A stretch of 64,000 nucleotides of DNA from positions 248,001 through 312,000 of the forward strand of contig JAUHXQ010000002.1 in the NCBI GenBank assembly GCA_030426905.1. The letters run 5' to 3'. A model generated the notes under the pieces. It was given only the letters and a program-made list of their open reading frames with translations. It searched no databases and was not told the DNA's origin. The DNA is from Alphaproteobacteria bacterium. Its GTDB lineage: Bacteria; Pseudomonadota; Alphaproteobacteria; Rickettsiales; JABSSG01. Positions 16,498 through 24,488 of this stretch are shown one piece after another. Positions within the stretch are counted from its first letter, which is position 1. Each line of letters begins with the position of its first letter. The translations under genes and the position numbers were made by a program.

Positions 16498-18048
16498 TTA
16501 AATGACAGAATCAATCATCTGGATAGTTCTATCAATACCATAAAGTTTAACAAAAGAACCAAGCCTTGGTCCCTGCGTTTGCCCTAGTAATACTTCATAA
16601 ACCATTTTAAAAAATTCTCTTAAATTTTCATATTGAGAGTTTTTACCAACATGATAAAAAACTTTCTGTATATCTTCAGCATCACAGTCAGAATCAAGAT
16701 TTTGCAAGTCTTTTTTGATAATTTCCAGCAACTGAATATCTTCCGGAGATGCTTTTTTATATTTTTTATTTGGCTTGATAAAATCCTCGTAATATCTAAC
16801 CGCGTAAGTAGATAATTCATCTAGCAATAGTGAATTTTCTGGAGTTGCTTCACTAGCATATTGCTTAATAAACCCCCATAAAACATGTTTATCTTCTGGA
16901 TTACACGCGCATGCTAAATTCAGCAAAAGATTAAAACTGATACCATATAAATTATGACTTGGAACATTTCCAAAATGGACATGCCATACAGGATTGTCAG
17001 TTTTTTCTTCATCACTAGAATTATGAAATTTTTGTATAAAACTAATGTATTCATCAACACTTTTAGGAATAACATCAAAAAATAACTTTTTAGCTTTTTG
17101 AGGAGACTGATACATGTAGAAAGCAAGACTTTCAATTGGAGCATAAGTCAACCACTCCCCTATAGTGATACCATTACCCTTTGATTTTGATATTTTTTTC
17201 CCTTCTTCATCAAGGAACATCTCATAAAAAAATTGAGCTGGTGCTTTCCCACCAATTGTTTTGCATATTTTGGTATAGATTTTTGAATTAGCAAGATGAT
17301 CTTTACCATACATTTCAAAATCCACATCAAGAGCTGCCCACCTCATACCGAAGTCAGGCTTCCACTGCAACTTGCAATGCCCCCCAGTAACAGGAATTAT
17401 AACCTCTTTCTGAGTACTCTCATCAATATAAGATATAGTAGCTTTTTCTACATCTATATCAGTAATAGGGACATATAATACTTTACCAGTATATGGGCAA
17501 ATTGGTAAAAATGGACTGTAAGTTTTTTGCCTCTCTTCTCCCAGAGTAGGCAACATTATGTTCATAATTTCATCGTATTTTTTTAGCATTTTAATTAAAA
17601 ACTGGTCATAAACTCCATTTTTATAAAGATCAGTAGCACTTTTAAATTCATATTCAAAACCAAACTTATCTAAAAATTCCTTGCATTGAGCATTCATATA
17701 CTCTCCATAACTTCTTTCAATACCAAAAGGATCAGGAACTGCTGTTAAAGGTTTCTGCAAATGCTGCTCTAAAGATGTTGCATTAGGAATGTTACCAGGT
17801 ATTTTTCTTAATCCATCCATATCATCAGAAATTACCATCAATTTCGTTGGCATACCTGATAGTGTTTCAAACGCATGCTGCACCATTTTTGTTCTGACAA
17901 CTTCACAATATGTACCTATATGCGGTAATCCCGAAGGGCCATAGCCAGTACAAAATAATACATAGCCTTTTTCAGGCAATTTATTATTGATAGTTTTTAA
18001 AATATTTCTGGCCAATTCAAATGGCCACGATTTACTATGATTTATCAC
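16498..18048 (-). CDS. lysK: Lysyl-tRNA synthetase, class I
   Basis: This is a class I (archaeal-type) LysRS charging tRNA-Lys, as used by many alphaproteobacteria including Rickettsia. The 516-aa protein has the HIGH-like signature CTGYGPSGLPHIGTYCEVVRT (residues 33-53), ISDDMDGLRKIP, GMRWAALDVDFEMYGKDH and the KMSKS loop KKISKSKGNG near 277-286, with an all-helical anticodon-binding C-terminus. It precedes eno by 12 bp. No zinc-binding or editing insertion is obvious. Confidence 0.96.
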   Translation of the reverse strand: MINHSKSWPFELARNILKTINNKLPEKGYVLFCTGYGPSGLPHIGTYCEVVRTKMVQHAFETLSGMPTKLMVISDDMDGLRKIPGNIPNATSLEQHLQKPLTAVPDPFGIERSYGEYMNAQCKEFLDKFGFEYEFKSATDLYKNGVYDQFLIKMLKKYDEIMNIMLPTLGEERQKTYSPFLPICPYTGKVLYVPITDIDVEKATISYIDESTQKEVIIPVTGGHCKLQWKPDFGMRWAALDVDFEMYGKDHLANSKIYTKICKTIGGKAPAQFFYEMFLDEEGKKISKSKGNGITIGEWLTYAPIESLAFYMYQSPQKAKKLFFDVIPKSVDEYISFIQKFHNSSDEEKTDNPVWHVHFGNVPSHNLYGISFNLLLNLACACNPEDKHVLWGFIKQYASEATPENSLLLDELSTYAVRYYEDFIKPNKKYKKASPEDIQLLEIIKKDLQNLDSDCDAEDIQKVFYHVGKNSQYENLREFFKMVYEVLLGQTQGPRLGSFVKLYGIDRTIQMIDSVI

Positions 18049-18140
18049 ACTAACATCCTTATCATTTTATTTATTTGCTCTCTATATATGTAATAAAGCT
18101 ATAGCTTGCTTGATAGCTGAAAATACATAATAATACTACT

Positions 18141-18626
18141 ATGACAACTAAAACTCTGAGTATAGCAGTAAAATCAATAATAGCATTAGCAATTTTTGCT
18201 TTGATTTCTGCGTATTATATAGAATATATTCTAAACATCAAACCTTGCGTTTTATGCATATATCAAAGAATCCCTTATTTTCTTATCGTCATTAGTACAT
18301 TAATATTGTTAATTAAAAATTATAAAAAATATCTAAGATACTTGCTAATGTTTTATTTTATCACTTTTATTTCAAGCTTTTTTTTGTCTTTGTATCATGT
18401 AGGAATAGAAAGAGGTTTTATTGAAGAAAGTGCTATAAAATGTACAGTTAAGCAAAAAAGCATCCCTGTCACCAGAGAAGAACTAAAGAAGCAAATTACA
18501 ACTAATAAAGATATAAGCTGCAAAAATATTTCCTTTAGAATTGCTGGTTTATCCATAGCAGAAATAAACCTTGTTGTCTCTATAATAGTCATTAGCTCTA
18601 TAATAGTTATCTTGAAAAGAAGGTAG
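18141..18626 (+). CDS. dsbB: DsbB-family disulfide bond formation protein
   Basis: This inner-membrane quinone-linked oxidase reoxidises DsbA. The 161-aa protein has four TM helices. The first periplasmic loop carries Cys36-Val-Leu-Cys39 in KPCVLCIYQR, the family CxxC plus Gln-Arg. The second loop carries Cys101 and Cys127, the second redox pair. YHVGIERG and AGLSIAEINLV are also typical. It is divergent from lysK. The partner DsbA is not in the window; a DsbD-like protein lies at 43004-44233. Confidence 0.92.
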   Translation: MTTKTLSIAVKSIIALAIFALISAYYIEYILNIKPCVLCIYQRIPYFLIVISTLILLIKNYKKYLRYLLMFYFITFISSFFLSLYHVGIERGFIEESAIKCTVKQKSIPVTREELKKQITTNKDISCKNISFRIAGLSIAEINLVVSIIVISSIIVILKRR

Positions 18627-18713
18627 ATCCTAGTGATATAGCTAGTTTACTTCAAAATAACAAAAGAAGCAAACTACAAATACTATAGAAAACTAAGCAA
18701 AAATCTTGAACCG

Positions 18714-19274
18714 CTATATATTAAAATCTTGATCAGATAACTCACCTGAGCAACTCGATTGACTATCACATTGATCATCACTAGGTTTTTCAGTTATTGG
18801 ATCATTATAATTACTATTATCAGACGGGCTATCATCTTTTTTATCGTTATGAGTTCCTGTTTTCCTTGGAAAGAGAGCAATTAAAGCTTTAATCAGATAA
18901 GAAGAAGCATTACTTACTAACTCAAATGCCCATTGCAATGTTGTGTGTGGGAGTTGTGGTGCAGCTATTGCGAGATCAGCCCCCTCTCCTGTAAGTACCG
19001 GCGGCCGCCGAAAATCATTACCTACATCTTGAGTTCTTTCTCCCTGTGCATCAATTAAAACAGCTCCATCATAACCTGCAGCAGCATTATCTGTATTATC
19101 ATAGTGCTGCGTAGTAGTTGCTCTAGTTCCAGGCCAAAATACATATATTGTTTGATATCCCCACTCAAGAAAACCTGTTAATCCAGATCCAGTAGATGAC
19201 TGGTTATTACTTGAGCTTGAACTTGCATTTGCTCCATTTTGATTATTGGTATTTTTACTTTCTGGATTTTGCAT
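18714..19274 (-). CDS. Low-complexity Asn/Ser/Asp-rich hypothetical protein, 186 aa
   Basis: No family is recognised. The N-terminus is Asn/Ser-rich (MQNPESKNTNNQNGANASSS), the middle has an aromatic segment (LEWGYQTIYVFWPG) and an amphipathic/hydrophobic helix (TTLQWAFELVSNASSYLIKA, about residues 113-137), and the C-terminus is acidic and Ser/Asp-rich. AGAGG seven bases upstream is a good SD. It shares the MQN-x-E start with the next gene upstream and lies in a run of three low-complexity genes on the same strand. A surface or secreted protein is plausible. Confidence 0.6.
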   Translation of the reverse strand: MQNPESKNTNNQNGANASSSSSNNQSSTGSGLTGFLEWGYQTIYVFWPGTRATTTQHYDNTDNAAAGYDGAVLIDAQGERTQDVGNDFRRPPVLTGEGADLAIAAPQLPHTTLQWAFELVSNASSYLIKALIALFPRKTGTHNDKKDDSPSDNSNYNDPITEKPSDDQCDSQSSCSGELSDQDFNI

Positions 19275-19340
19275 GACAAACCTCTGTTTTATGATTTTTT
19301 GAAAAACTAGAAAAACTAACTTACCTCAGAGTTTTCTTAC

Positions 19341-20120
19341 TCAATTAATACAATCCCAGTCTCGCTCAGGTGATACATCTCCAGACATAGCATAACCACT
19401 GCTGTCATCGCTAATCTTTTTAAGACTATTATCGTTATCATCAATTTCTTCAATTTTTGGCTTTGTATTTCTATTTTCTAATAAACGTTTCCCTTCTTCT
19501 TCTCCATAACTATAAAGTACTTCTTTAAAAAAAAAGCCATACATAATAACTTTGAGATTACTCGGCACTTGTTGCTGCTGTATATCTTGAAAAATATTTA
19601 GCAAATCAAACCCTAGTGGCCTTTCAATTCTAAGATGTGCTGCTGCTAAAGCAGTTAGCGCTGAACCTCCTATTACTAATGGCATTATCCCACTTGGCCC
19701 CCTCTCTGGAATGTCTATTCTCTCCAATATGTTCCCTTCTTCATCTTGTACAGTTTGAGTCCCAGGATTATATTTATCTGTATCTTCACTAAATTTTATC
19801 TCTTCACCTTTTATATCAACTATAAGAGTGCTCTCATTATCTTCAGTATTACCCTCTGTCTTTCTATCATTATCTTCAGTATTACCCTCTGTCTTTCTAT
19901 CATTATCTTCAGTATTACCCTCTGTCTTTCTATCATTATCTTCAGTATTACCCTCTGTCTTTCTATCATTATCTTCAGTATTACCCTCTGTCTTTCTATC
20001 ATTATCTTCAGTATTACCCCCTGTCTTTCTAAAATATGAAGCTAAGCAATCCAACCATGTTGGTGATTTATCATCACTAGAATCTCTATTATTACCTTTT
20101 TCACCTTCCAAATTTTGCAT
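19341..20120 (-). CDS. Hypothetical protein with six tandem 11-residue repeats, 259 aa
   Basis: The N-terminal region (about residues 30-95) contains six tandem copies of RKTEGNTEDND encoded by a 33-bp VNTR. The rest is non-repetitive: an acidic linker, a hydrophobic segment SGIMPLVIGGSALTALAAAH (about 145-164) that could be a TM helix, then FDLLNIFQDIQQQQVPSNLK and an acidic tail. It starts MQNLEGEKGNN, like the neighbouring MQNPESK protein, with AGAGGG as SD. Because the unit is a multiple of three, copy-number change would alter length without frameshift. Function is unknown; an antigenic or linker repeat is possible. Confidence 0.7.
   Translation of the reverse strand: MQNLEGEKGNNRDSSDDKSPTWLDCLASYFRKTGGNTEDNDRKTEGNTEDNDRKTEGNTEDNDRKTEGNTEDNDRKTEGNTEDNDRKTEGNTEDNESTLIVDIKGEEIKFSEDTDKYNPGTQTVQDEEGNILERIDIPERGPSGIMPLVIGGSALTALAAAHLRIERPLGFDLLNIFQDIQQQQVPSNLKVIMYGFFFKEVLYSYGEEEGKRLLENRNTKPKIEEIDDNDNSLKKISDDSSGYAMSGDVSPERDWDCIN
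19836..20033 (-). repeat. 33-bp tandem repeat (VNTR), six copies, inside a coding gene
   Basis: Units begin at 19836, 19869, 19902, 19935, 19968 and 20001 on the plus strand. The first five are almost identical and the sixth diverges at its end (CCCC for CCTC, and AAA for ATC). High identity implies recent expansion by slippage or unequal crossover. There are no unique spacers, so it is not a CRISPR. Confidence 0.95.
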
Positions 20121-20166
20121 ATATCCCTCTTTTTTCCTTATAAATTAAATTGTAATAAATATTATA

Positions 20167-21039
20167 CTATAAAGCGCCTTCATATAACAAATTATCAAGT
20201 GGATCATTGCTATTATTACTACCAGGGAGCTGCTTTTCAAAAGGTCTTTCATCATTACCATTCTCATCTGTACCTTTATTATTTTCACTTTCGTGATACG
20301 TAATAGAAGAGGTTGAACCTTGAGAAACTGGAGAAACTGGAAGATTTAAAGGAGAAGATGCATCATTTCTGTTCACATTTTCATCGTTAAGCATATCAAG
20401 TGGTGCCTTTACTATTTCTTCCAACTTATCTTCCTGCTGAGAAATCTTTTTTATACTATCATCTTGTGTTTCTTCAAGAAGTGAGACTTCATTTTGATTC
20501 TCTTTTTTTGCCTTTGCTTTCTTCTTTTTTGCTTTTTTTGGGGGCTCAGATGGTGGTGATTCCTCCTGAGTTAGTATATTATCAGAGGCTATTTTTGTTT
20601 CTTCAGGATTTTTGTTTGTTTTTTTTCTTGGTGGTGATTGGTGAGTCGACTCTAGTCTCTTCACTTCTCCCTCTAACGTATTTGTTTTAGTATTTTTACG
20701 ATGAATTAAAATTCCGCCTTTTGTATACATAGTAGAAATACAAACTACAGATGCTTCATCCCCACCATCATTTCCATCACTACCCTTGCTATCATAATCC
20801 CCACTATCATTTCCATCACTGCCTTTACTATCATCATCCTCACTTGATCTAAGATCCCTATTATCATCTGCTAGATCATCAGCACTACTCTTTTTATCCA
20901 TACACCAGTTAATAAAAAAAGGTACCATAACAAATACTCCAGCAGCAAATAATGCCATACCTGGAGTATAATTCTCATGTTGCTTTTGTTTTTCTTCATT
21001 TATCTCATATTTTTTCAGAGGATTTAAACGCGTAGCCAT
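20167..21039 (-). CDS. Single-TM hypothetical with acidic repeats and basic KKAK patch, about 290 aa
   Basis: The start MATRLNPLKKYEIN at 21039 is preferred because AAGGAG lies 12 bases upstream; a longer frame would start at 21066. A TM helix (MALFAAGVFVMVPFFINW, about residues 27-44 from this start) is followed by two copies of SKGSDGNDSGDYD-type acidic repeats, a basic patch PPKKAKKKKAKAKKENQ, and a Ser/Asn-rich tail. No family is recognised. It belongs with the two downstream low-complexity genes. Topology suggests a short cytoplasmic N-terminus with a long disordered domain on the other side, or a tail facing the host; both are inference. Confidence 0.6.
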   Translation of the reverse strand: MATRLNPLKKYEINEEKQKQHENYTPGMALFAAGVFVMVPFFINWCMDKKSSADDLADDNRDLRSSEDDDSKGSDGNDSGDYDSKGSDGNDGGDEASVVCISTMYTKGGILIHRKNTKTNTLEGEVKRLESTHQSPPRKKTNKNPEETKIASDNILTQEESPPSEPPKKAKKKKAKAKKENQNEVSLLEETQDDSIKKISQQEDKLEEIVKAPLDMLNDENVNRNDASSPLNLPVSPVSQGSTSSITYHESENNKGTDENGNDERPFEKQLPGSNNSNDPLDNLLYEGAL

Positions 21040-21293
21040 AACTTTTTTTCTCCTTTTATAACTCATTCTATTAAGTAAAGAATAATAACAAGGCGTTTTT
21101 TGTCAATTATTTATTGTACCCAAAAGATGAGTATCATATACACACTATGAATTTGTAGCTGTGATACAGCATTTGATTTTACAACTGATTAGTAGATTAA
21201 CTACATCTCAAAACATTAAAACTTGTTAGTAACTTCTTAACTATTAAAAACTATAATTAATCTTAAGTTAGAATTATAATCTCAATTATTTAT

Positions 21294-22067
21294 ATGGATG
21301 ATGATAAATTGACAAAAAATAATGAAACAATAACAGTTAATTCAGATATTGCTATTAGCTCACGACGCCGTAGATTTTCTGCTTATATAATAGATAAACT
21401 TATTTTAGGCATTATTTATAGTATTTTTATCTGGATAGGTGAAATCATTTATATGAAGAAAATATTATTATTCTTGTGGTATTTAACACCTGCTCTTTAT
21501 TTCATCATTGCACCTATTACCCCTTGGTGGGCAACAGCAGGACAGAGGTTTTTAAATATTTATCTTTGCGATTCTGCTAACTTTAAGCAAATTTCTTTTC
21601 TCACCTCATTTATTAGATTTATCTTATTCAAGGTAGTAATAGGAATAAGTATGGTTATTGCATTGTTATTCAGCATTAGTTCTGTGCAAGAAGCTCGTCA
21701 AGTGATAAAAAAATTAGAGAATTACGGCTATCATTACGTTGAGCACACATATGTCAACCATAAAAAAACTAAAGATGAATATATAGAAGCAGATATATTT
21801 AATGAGAAAAAGAAAAGCGATAAAAGAGAAAGAGATATAGAAATACATGAAATTTCTCACAATCATTATGATAAATATATTCTTAAACAGAATCGAAATA
21901 TGAATTTTCAATTTGAGAAAGAGTTGTTGCAAATACTACTCAGATTCATAGGTTTTTATTTCCTGGCATATAGTTTTATCAATATTGCCCCTACATTTAT
22001 TGGCAGTAAAAAGCAAACATTATACGATATAATAAGTAAGACATGCGTAGTACGTGGCTCTAAATGA
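21294..22067 (+). CDS. RDD-family membrane protein, 257 aa
   Basis: RDD domains are small membrane modules of uncertain role, in some cases ion transport. The protein shows the family start SSRRRRFSAYIIDKLILGII (Arg then D-K in place of the strict R-DD), a second TM region (FLWYLTPALYFIIAPITPWW), GQRFLNIYLCDS matching the 'G(K/Q)xxxxL.V.D' motif, and further TM helices. A long charged insertion (residues about 125-215, with KKLENYGYHYVEHTYVNHKK) interrupts the domain before the last TM and the IAPTFIGSKKQTLYDIISKT motif. It overlaps the next gene by 4 bp. Confidence 0.82.
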   Translation: MDDDKLTKNNETITVNSDIAISSRRRRFSAYIIDKLILGIIYSIFIWIGEIIYMKKILLFLWYLTPALYFIIAPITPWWATAGQRFLNIYLCDSANFKQISFLTSFIRFILFKVVIGISMVIALLFSISSVQEARQVIKKLENYGYHYVEHTYVNHKKTKDEYIEADIFNEKKKSDKRERDIEIHEISHNHYDKYILKQNRNMNFQFEKELLQILLRFIGFYFLAYSFINIAPTFIGSKKQTLYDIISKTCVVRGSK

Positions 22068-22369
22068 AGCAAAATATATATGCTGTCACTAATCAGGTAA
22101 CCTCAATGAGTGAACTAGAAGAATTACCCAGTCAGCCTGCCGAAGGATTACTGAACACGCAACAAGAAGATTCACAAGAGAATGTTCACACGCAAGAACT
22201 AGCTGTTGCCTTAGGAATAGGATCTGTCACAGGACTAATACTCCTCGCAGGAATCTTAGTTTGCGCAAATTTTTGCTGTAGAAGCCTATGCCCTCATCTT
22301 AGCAGCTCAAGAATAAGTGAAGAAGAAGTGGGTCTTATAGAAGCAGACCCATCTAGTCGTTCTTTATAA
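22064..22369 (+). CDS. Small single-TM protein with juxtamembrane cysteine cluster, 101 aa
   Basis: Its ATG overlaps the RDD gene stop (ATGA), implying translational coupling. Residues 1-45 are polar and acidic. One TM helix (VALGIGSVTGLILLAGILVC, about 48-67) is followed at once by C-A-N-F-C-C-R-S-L-C, a cluster of four or five cysteines, and a short acidic tail. No family is recognised. The 3' end overlaps htpG on the other strand by 6 bp. The cysteine cluster next to the TM resembles palmitoylation or metal-binding sites of membrane proteins, but nothing proves either. Confidence 0.6.
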   Translation: MKQNIYAVTNQVTSMSELEELPSQPAEGLLNTQQEDSQENVHTQELAVALGIGSVTGLILLAGILVCANFCCRSLCPHLSSSRISEEEVGLIEADPSSRSL

Positions 22370-24223
22370 TACCTGTTCTAAAACGCTATTAATGCGCTGT
22401 GCAAATCCAGCAGAATTATCTACTGGCTCTCCCTCAATAACGCATGCCTGATCAAACAATATTTTTACCAAATCATCAGTTGCATCATTTTGCTGTTTAG
22501 CTGCTAATTTTTCTGCAATAGATTGCACAATTTTATGCTCGCTATTTATTTCAAGAATCTTTGCTGTAGAAGTCTTTAATTGCTTTTGATCTCGCAAAAA
22601 CCTTTCCATTCTGATATCCATAGCTCCCTCTGCAACAGCGAGACAAGCAGGGCTTCCAGTAAGCTTTTTAGATATTTTGACATCTTGCACTAGACTACCT
22701 AGAACTTTTTTAAAATACTCAGTTAGCTGAGCATCATCTGTCTTTTTACCATCTTTTTCTTTTGCTTTAGATTCATTTTTTTCTAAGTTAATATCTGCTC
22801 GTGTTACAGACTTAAGAGTTTTATTCTTATATTGATGGTTAACATTTACCCAGAAATCATCAACTGAGTCTGTGAAAAGCAATACATCAAATCCTTTCTC
22901 TTTAAAGCCTTCCAGTTGCGGATGTGTACGTAGTTTATCTTCATCTTCGCCACTAATATAATAAATATTATCTTGTTCTGATGGCATATCTTTTACATAT
23001 TCATCAAGAGTAATAAATTTATTATGATTCAAACTCTTAAATAAGCAAATATCCATGATTTCATCTTTTTCATCTATCGGCTCACATAGTCCTTCCTTTA
23101 GAGCTGGACCAAAATTGCTCCAAAAATTAATATAAGCATCACGATCATTTGTTACTTTTTTAGCTAATTCTGATAAAACTTTTTTTACTATAGATTTTTT
23201 GATTTTTTGTAGAACATTGCTATGTTGCAAGGATTCACGACTAATATTCAAGGGTAAATCTTCTGAATCTACTATACCTCGTAAAAATCTTAAATACGAA
23301 GGAATAACATCTATAACTTCATCATTAATGAAGACTTTTTTAATATATAGCTTTACTCTTCTCTTACGATCTGGATGAAATAAGTCAAAAGTTCTAGTTG
23401 AGGGTATAAATAACAAGTTTGTATACTCAATCGTTCCCTCATTTTTATTATGTAGTGTCATCCACGGTTCATCGCCGGCTACTGCAACTTTTTTATAGAA
23501 CTCATTATATTCTTCTTTAGTAATATCAGATTTTGACTTAGCCCATAAAGCAGATGAACTATTTATAGTTTCTTCCTTATCTTTTTCAATAAGCTTTATT
23601 GGTACAGAAATATGATCTGAGTAAGTATTAACTATGTGTTGTATTCTGAATTTATCTACATATATTTCTTCTCCGCTTTTAAGCTCTAAAGTGATTTCAG
23701 TACCATAATCGATATTTTCTTCAGATTGCTGAATAGTAAATTCACCTATACCTTCCGAAGACCACATCCATGTTTGGTCTTCACCTGCTTTTCTGCTTTT
23801 TACTATAACTTTGTCTGCTACCATAAACGAAGAGTAAAATCCTACACCAAACTGGCCTATTAGCTGAACATCTTTATTTTTATCACCAGTCATTTGCTCT
23901 ATGAATTTTTGCGTACCTGAGCGAGCAATCGTTCCTAAATTCTCGATTAGCTCTTGTTTGTTCATACCAATACCATTATCTCTCACTGTCAGTTGATTTT
24001 TTTCACTATTTAACGCAATTGTAATAGCTAACTCTGAATTTTTTAGCAAATCTGGTTTAGTAGTTGCTTCATATCTCAATTTGTCGCAAGCATCAGAAGC
24101 ATTAGAAATAAGCTCACGCAAGAAAATATCTTTATTTGTATATAAAGAATTGATCATTAAATTTAAAACTTTGCCTACTTCGGCATCAAATTTTCTTGTT
24201 TCAATATCGTCATTGATAGTCAT
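22364..24223 (-). CDS. htpG: Chaperone HtpG (Hsp90)
   Basis: The 619-aa protein is complete. The GHKL ATPase domain shows NSLYTNKDIFLRELISNASDA, the DNGIGMNK loop, LGTIARSGT and GQFGVGFYS. The middle domain has the catalytic-loop arginine region SLPLNISRESLQ-type sequence (EDLPLNISRESLQHS), and the C-terminal dimerisation domain ends VEGEPVDNSAGFAQRINSVL-like. It acts as an ATP-driven cytosolic chaperone. A RpoH-like heat-shock promoter lies upstream. Confidence 0.97.
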   Translation of the reverse strand: MTINDDIETRKFDAEVGKVLNLMINSLYTNKDIFLRELISNASDACDKLRYEATTKPDLLKNSELAITIALNSEKNQLTVRDNGIGMNKQELIENLGTIARSGTQKFIEQMTGDKNKDVQLIGQFGVGFYSSFMVADKVIVKSRKAGEDQTWMWSSEGIGEFTIQQSEENIDYGTEITLELKSGEEIYVDKFRIQHIVNTYSDHISVPIKLIEKDKEETINSSSALWAKSKSDITKEEYNEFYKKVAVAGDEPWMTLHNKNEGTIEYTNLLFIPSTRTFDLFHPDRKRRVKLYIKKVFINDEVIDVIPSYLRFLRGIVDSEDLPLNISRESLQHSNVLQKIKKSIVKKVLSELAKKVTNDRDAYINFWSNFGPALKEGLCEPIDEKDEIMDICLFKSLNHNKFITLDEYVKDMPSEQDNIYYISGEDEDKLRTHPQLEGFKEKGFDVLLFTDSVDDFWVNVNHQYKNKTLKSVTRADINLEKNESKAKEKDGKKTDDAQLTEYFKKVLGSLVQDVKISKKLTGSPACLAVAEGAMDIRMERFLRDQKQLKTSTAKILEINSEHKIVQSIAEKLAAKQQNDATDDLVKILFDQACVIEGEPVDNSAGFAQRINSVLEQVL

Positions 24224-24267
24224 AATTGTTACTGTTCTTAGTTGAAAAATAAATATCTTTATAAGAT

Positions 24268-24295
24268 ATATAGGTATTTACTCGTGATATTCAAG
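24268..24295 (-). promoter_or_regulatory. RpoH (sigma32)-like heat-shock promoter of htpG
   Basis: On the minus strand CTTGAA (24295-24290) is followed after 16 bases by CTATAT (24273-24268), preceded by C to give CCTATAT. The box lies about 45 bases ahead of the htpG start. The same two hexamers at the same spacing precede lon. Confidence 0.65.
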
Positions 24296-24488
24296 TGCTT
24301 TAGAGATTTATATAGAGATTATTGAATAAAATTGGATACAAATTTAGTAATAAATATGCTAAAATATTAATAAGGTATTAAAGAGATTATACGATAATAG
24401 CTATATAGGTATTGGATATGGGTGTTTATAGCAAATCTATTTTACTTACTTTGCTGTCTATAGACTCTAAATAATTGGTTTTCATCAA

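Noticed and set aside
19836-20033. Possible CRISPR array
   Set aside because: The units are directly abutting with no unique spacers, lie inside a coding frame, and no cas genes are near.
19746-20148. Long open frames on the plus strand and in a second minus frame across the repeat region
   Set aside because: A 33-bp repeat leaves any stop-free frame open in every copy; the products are low-complexity artefacts of the VNTR.
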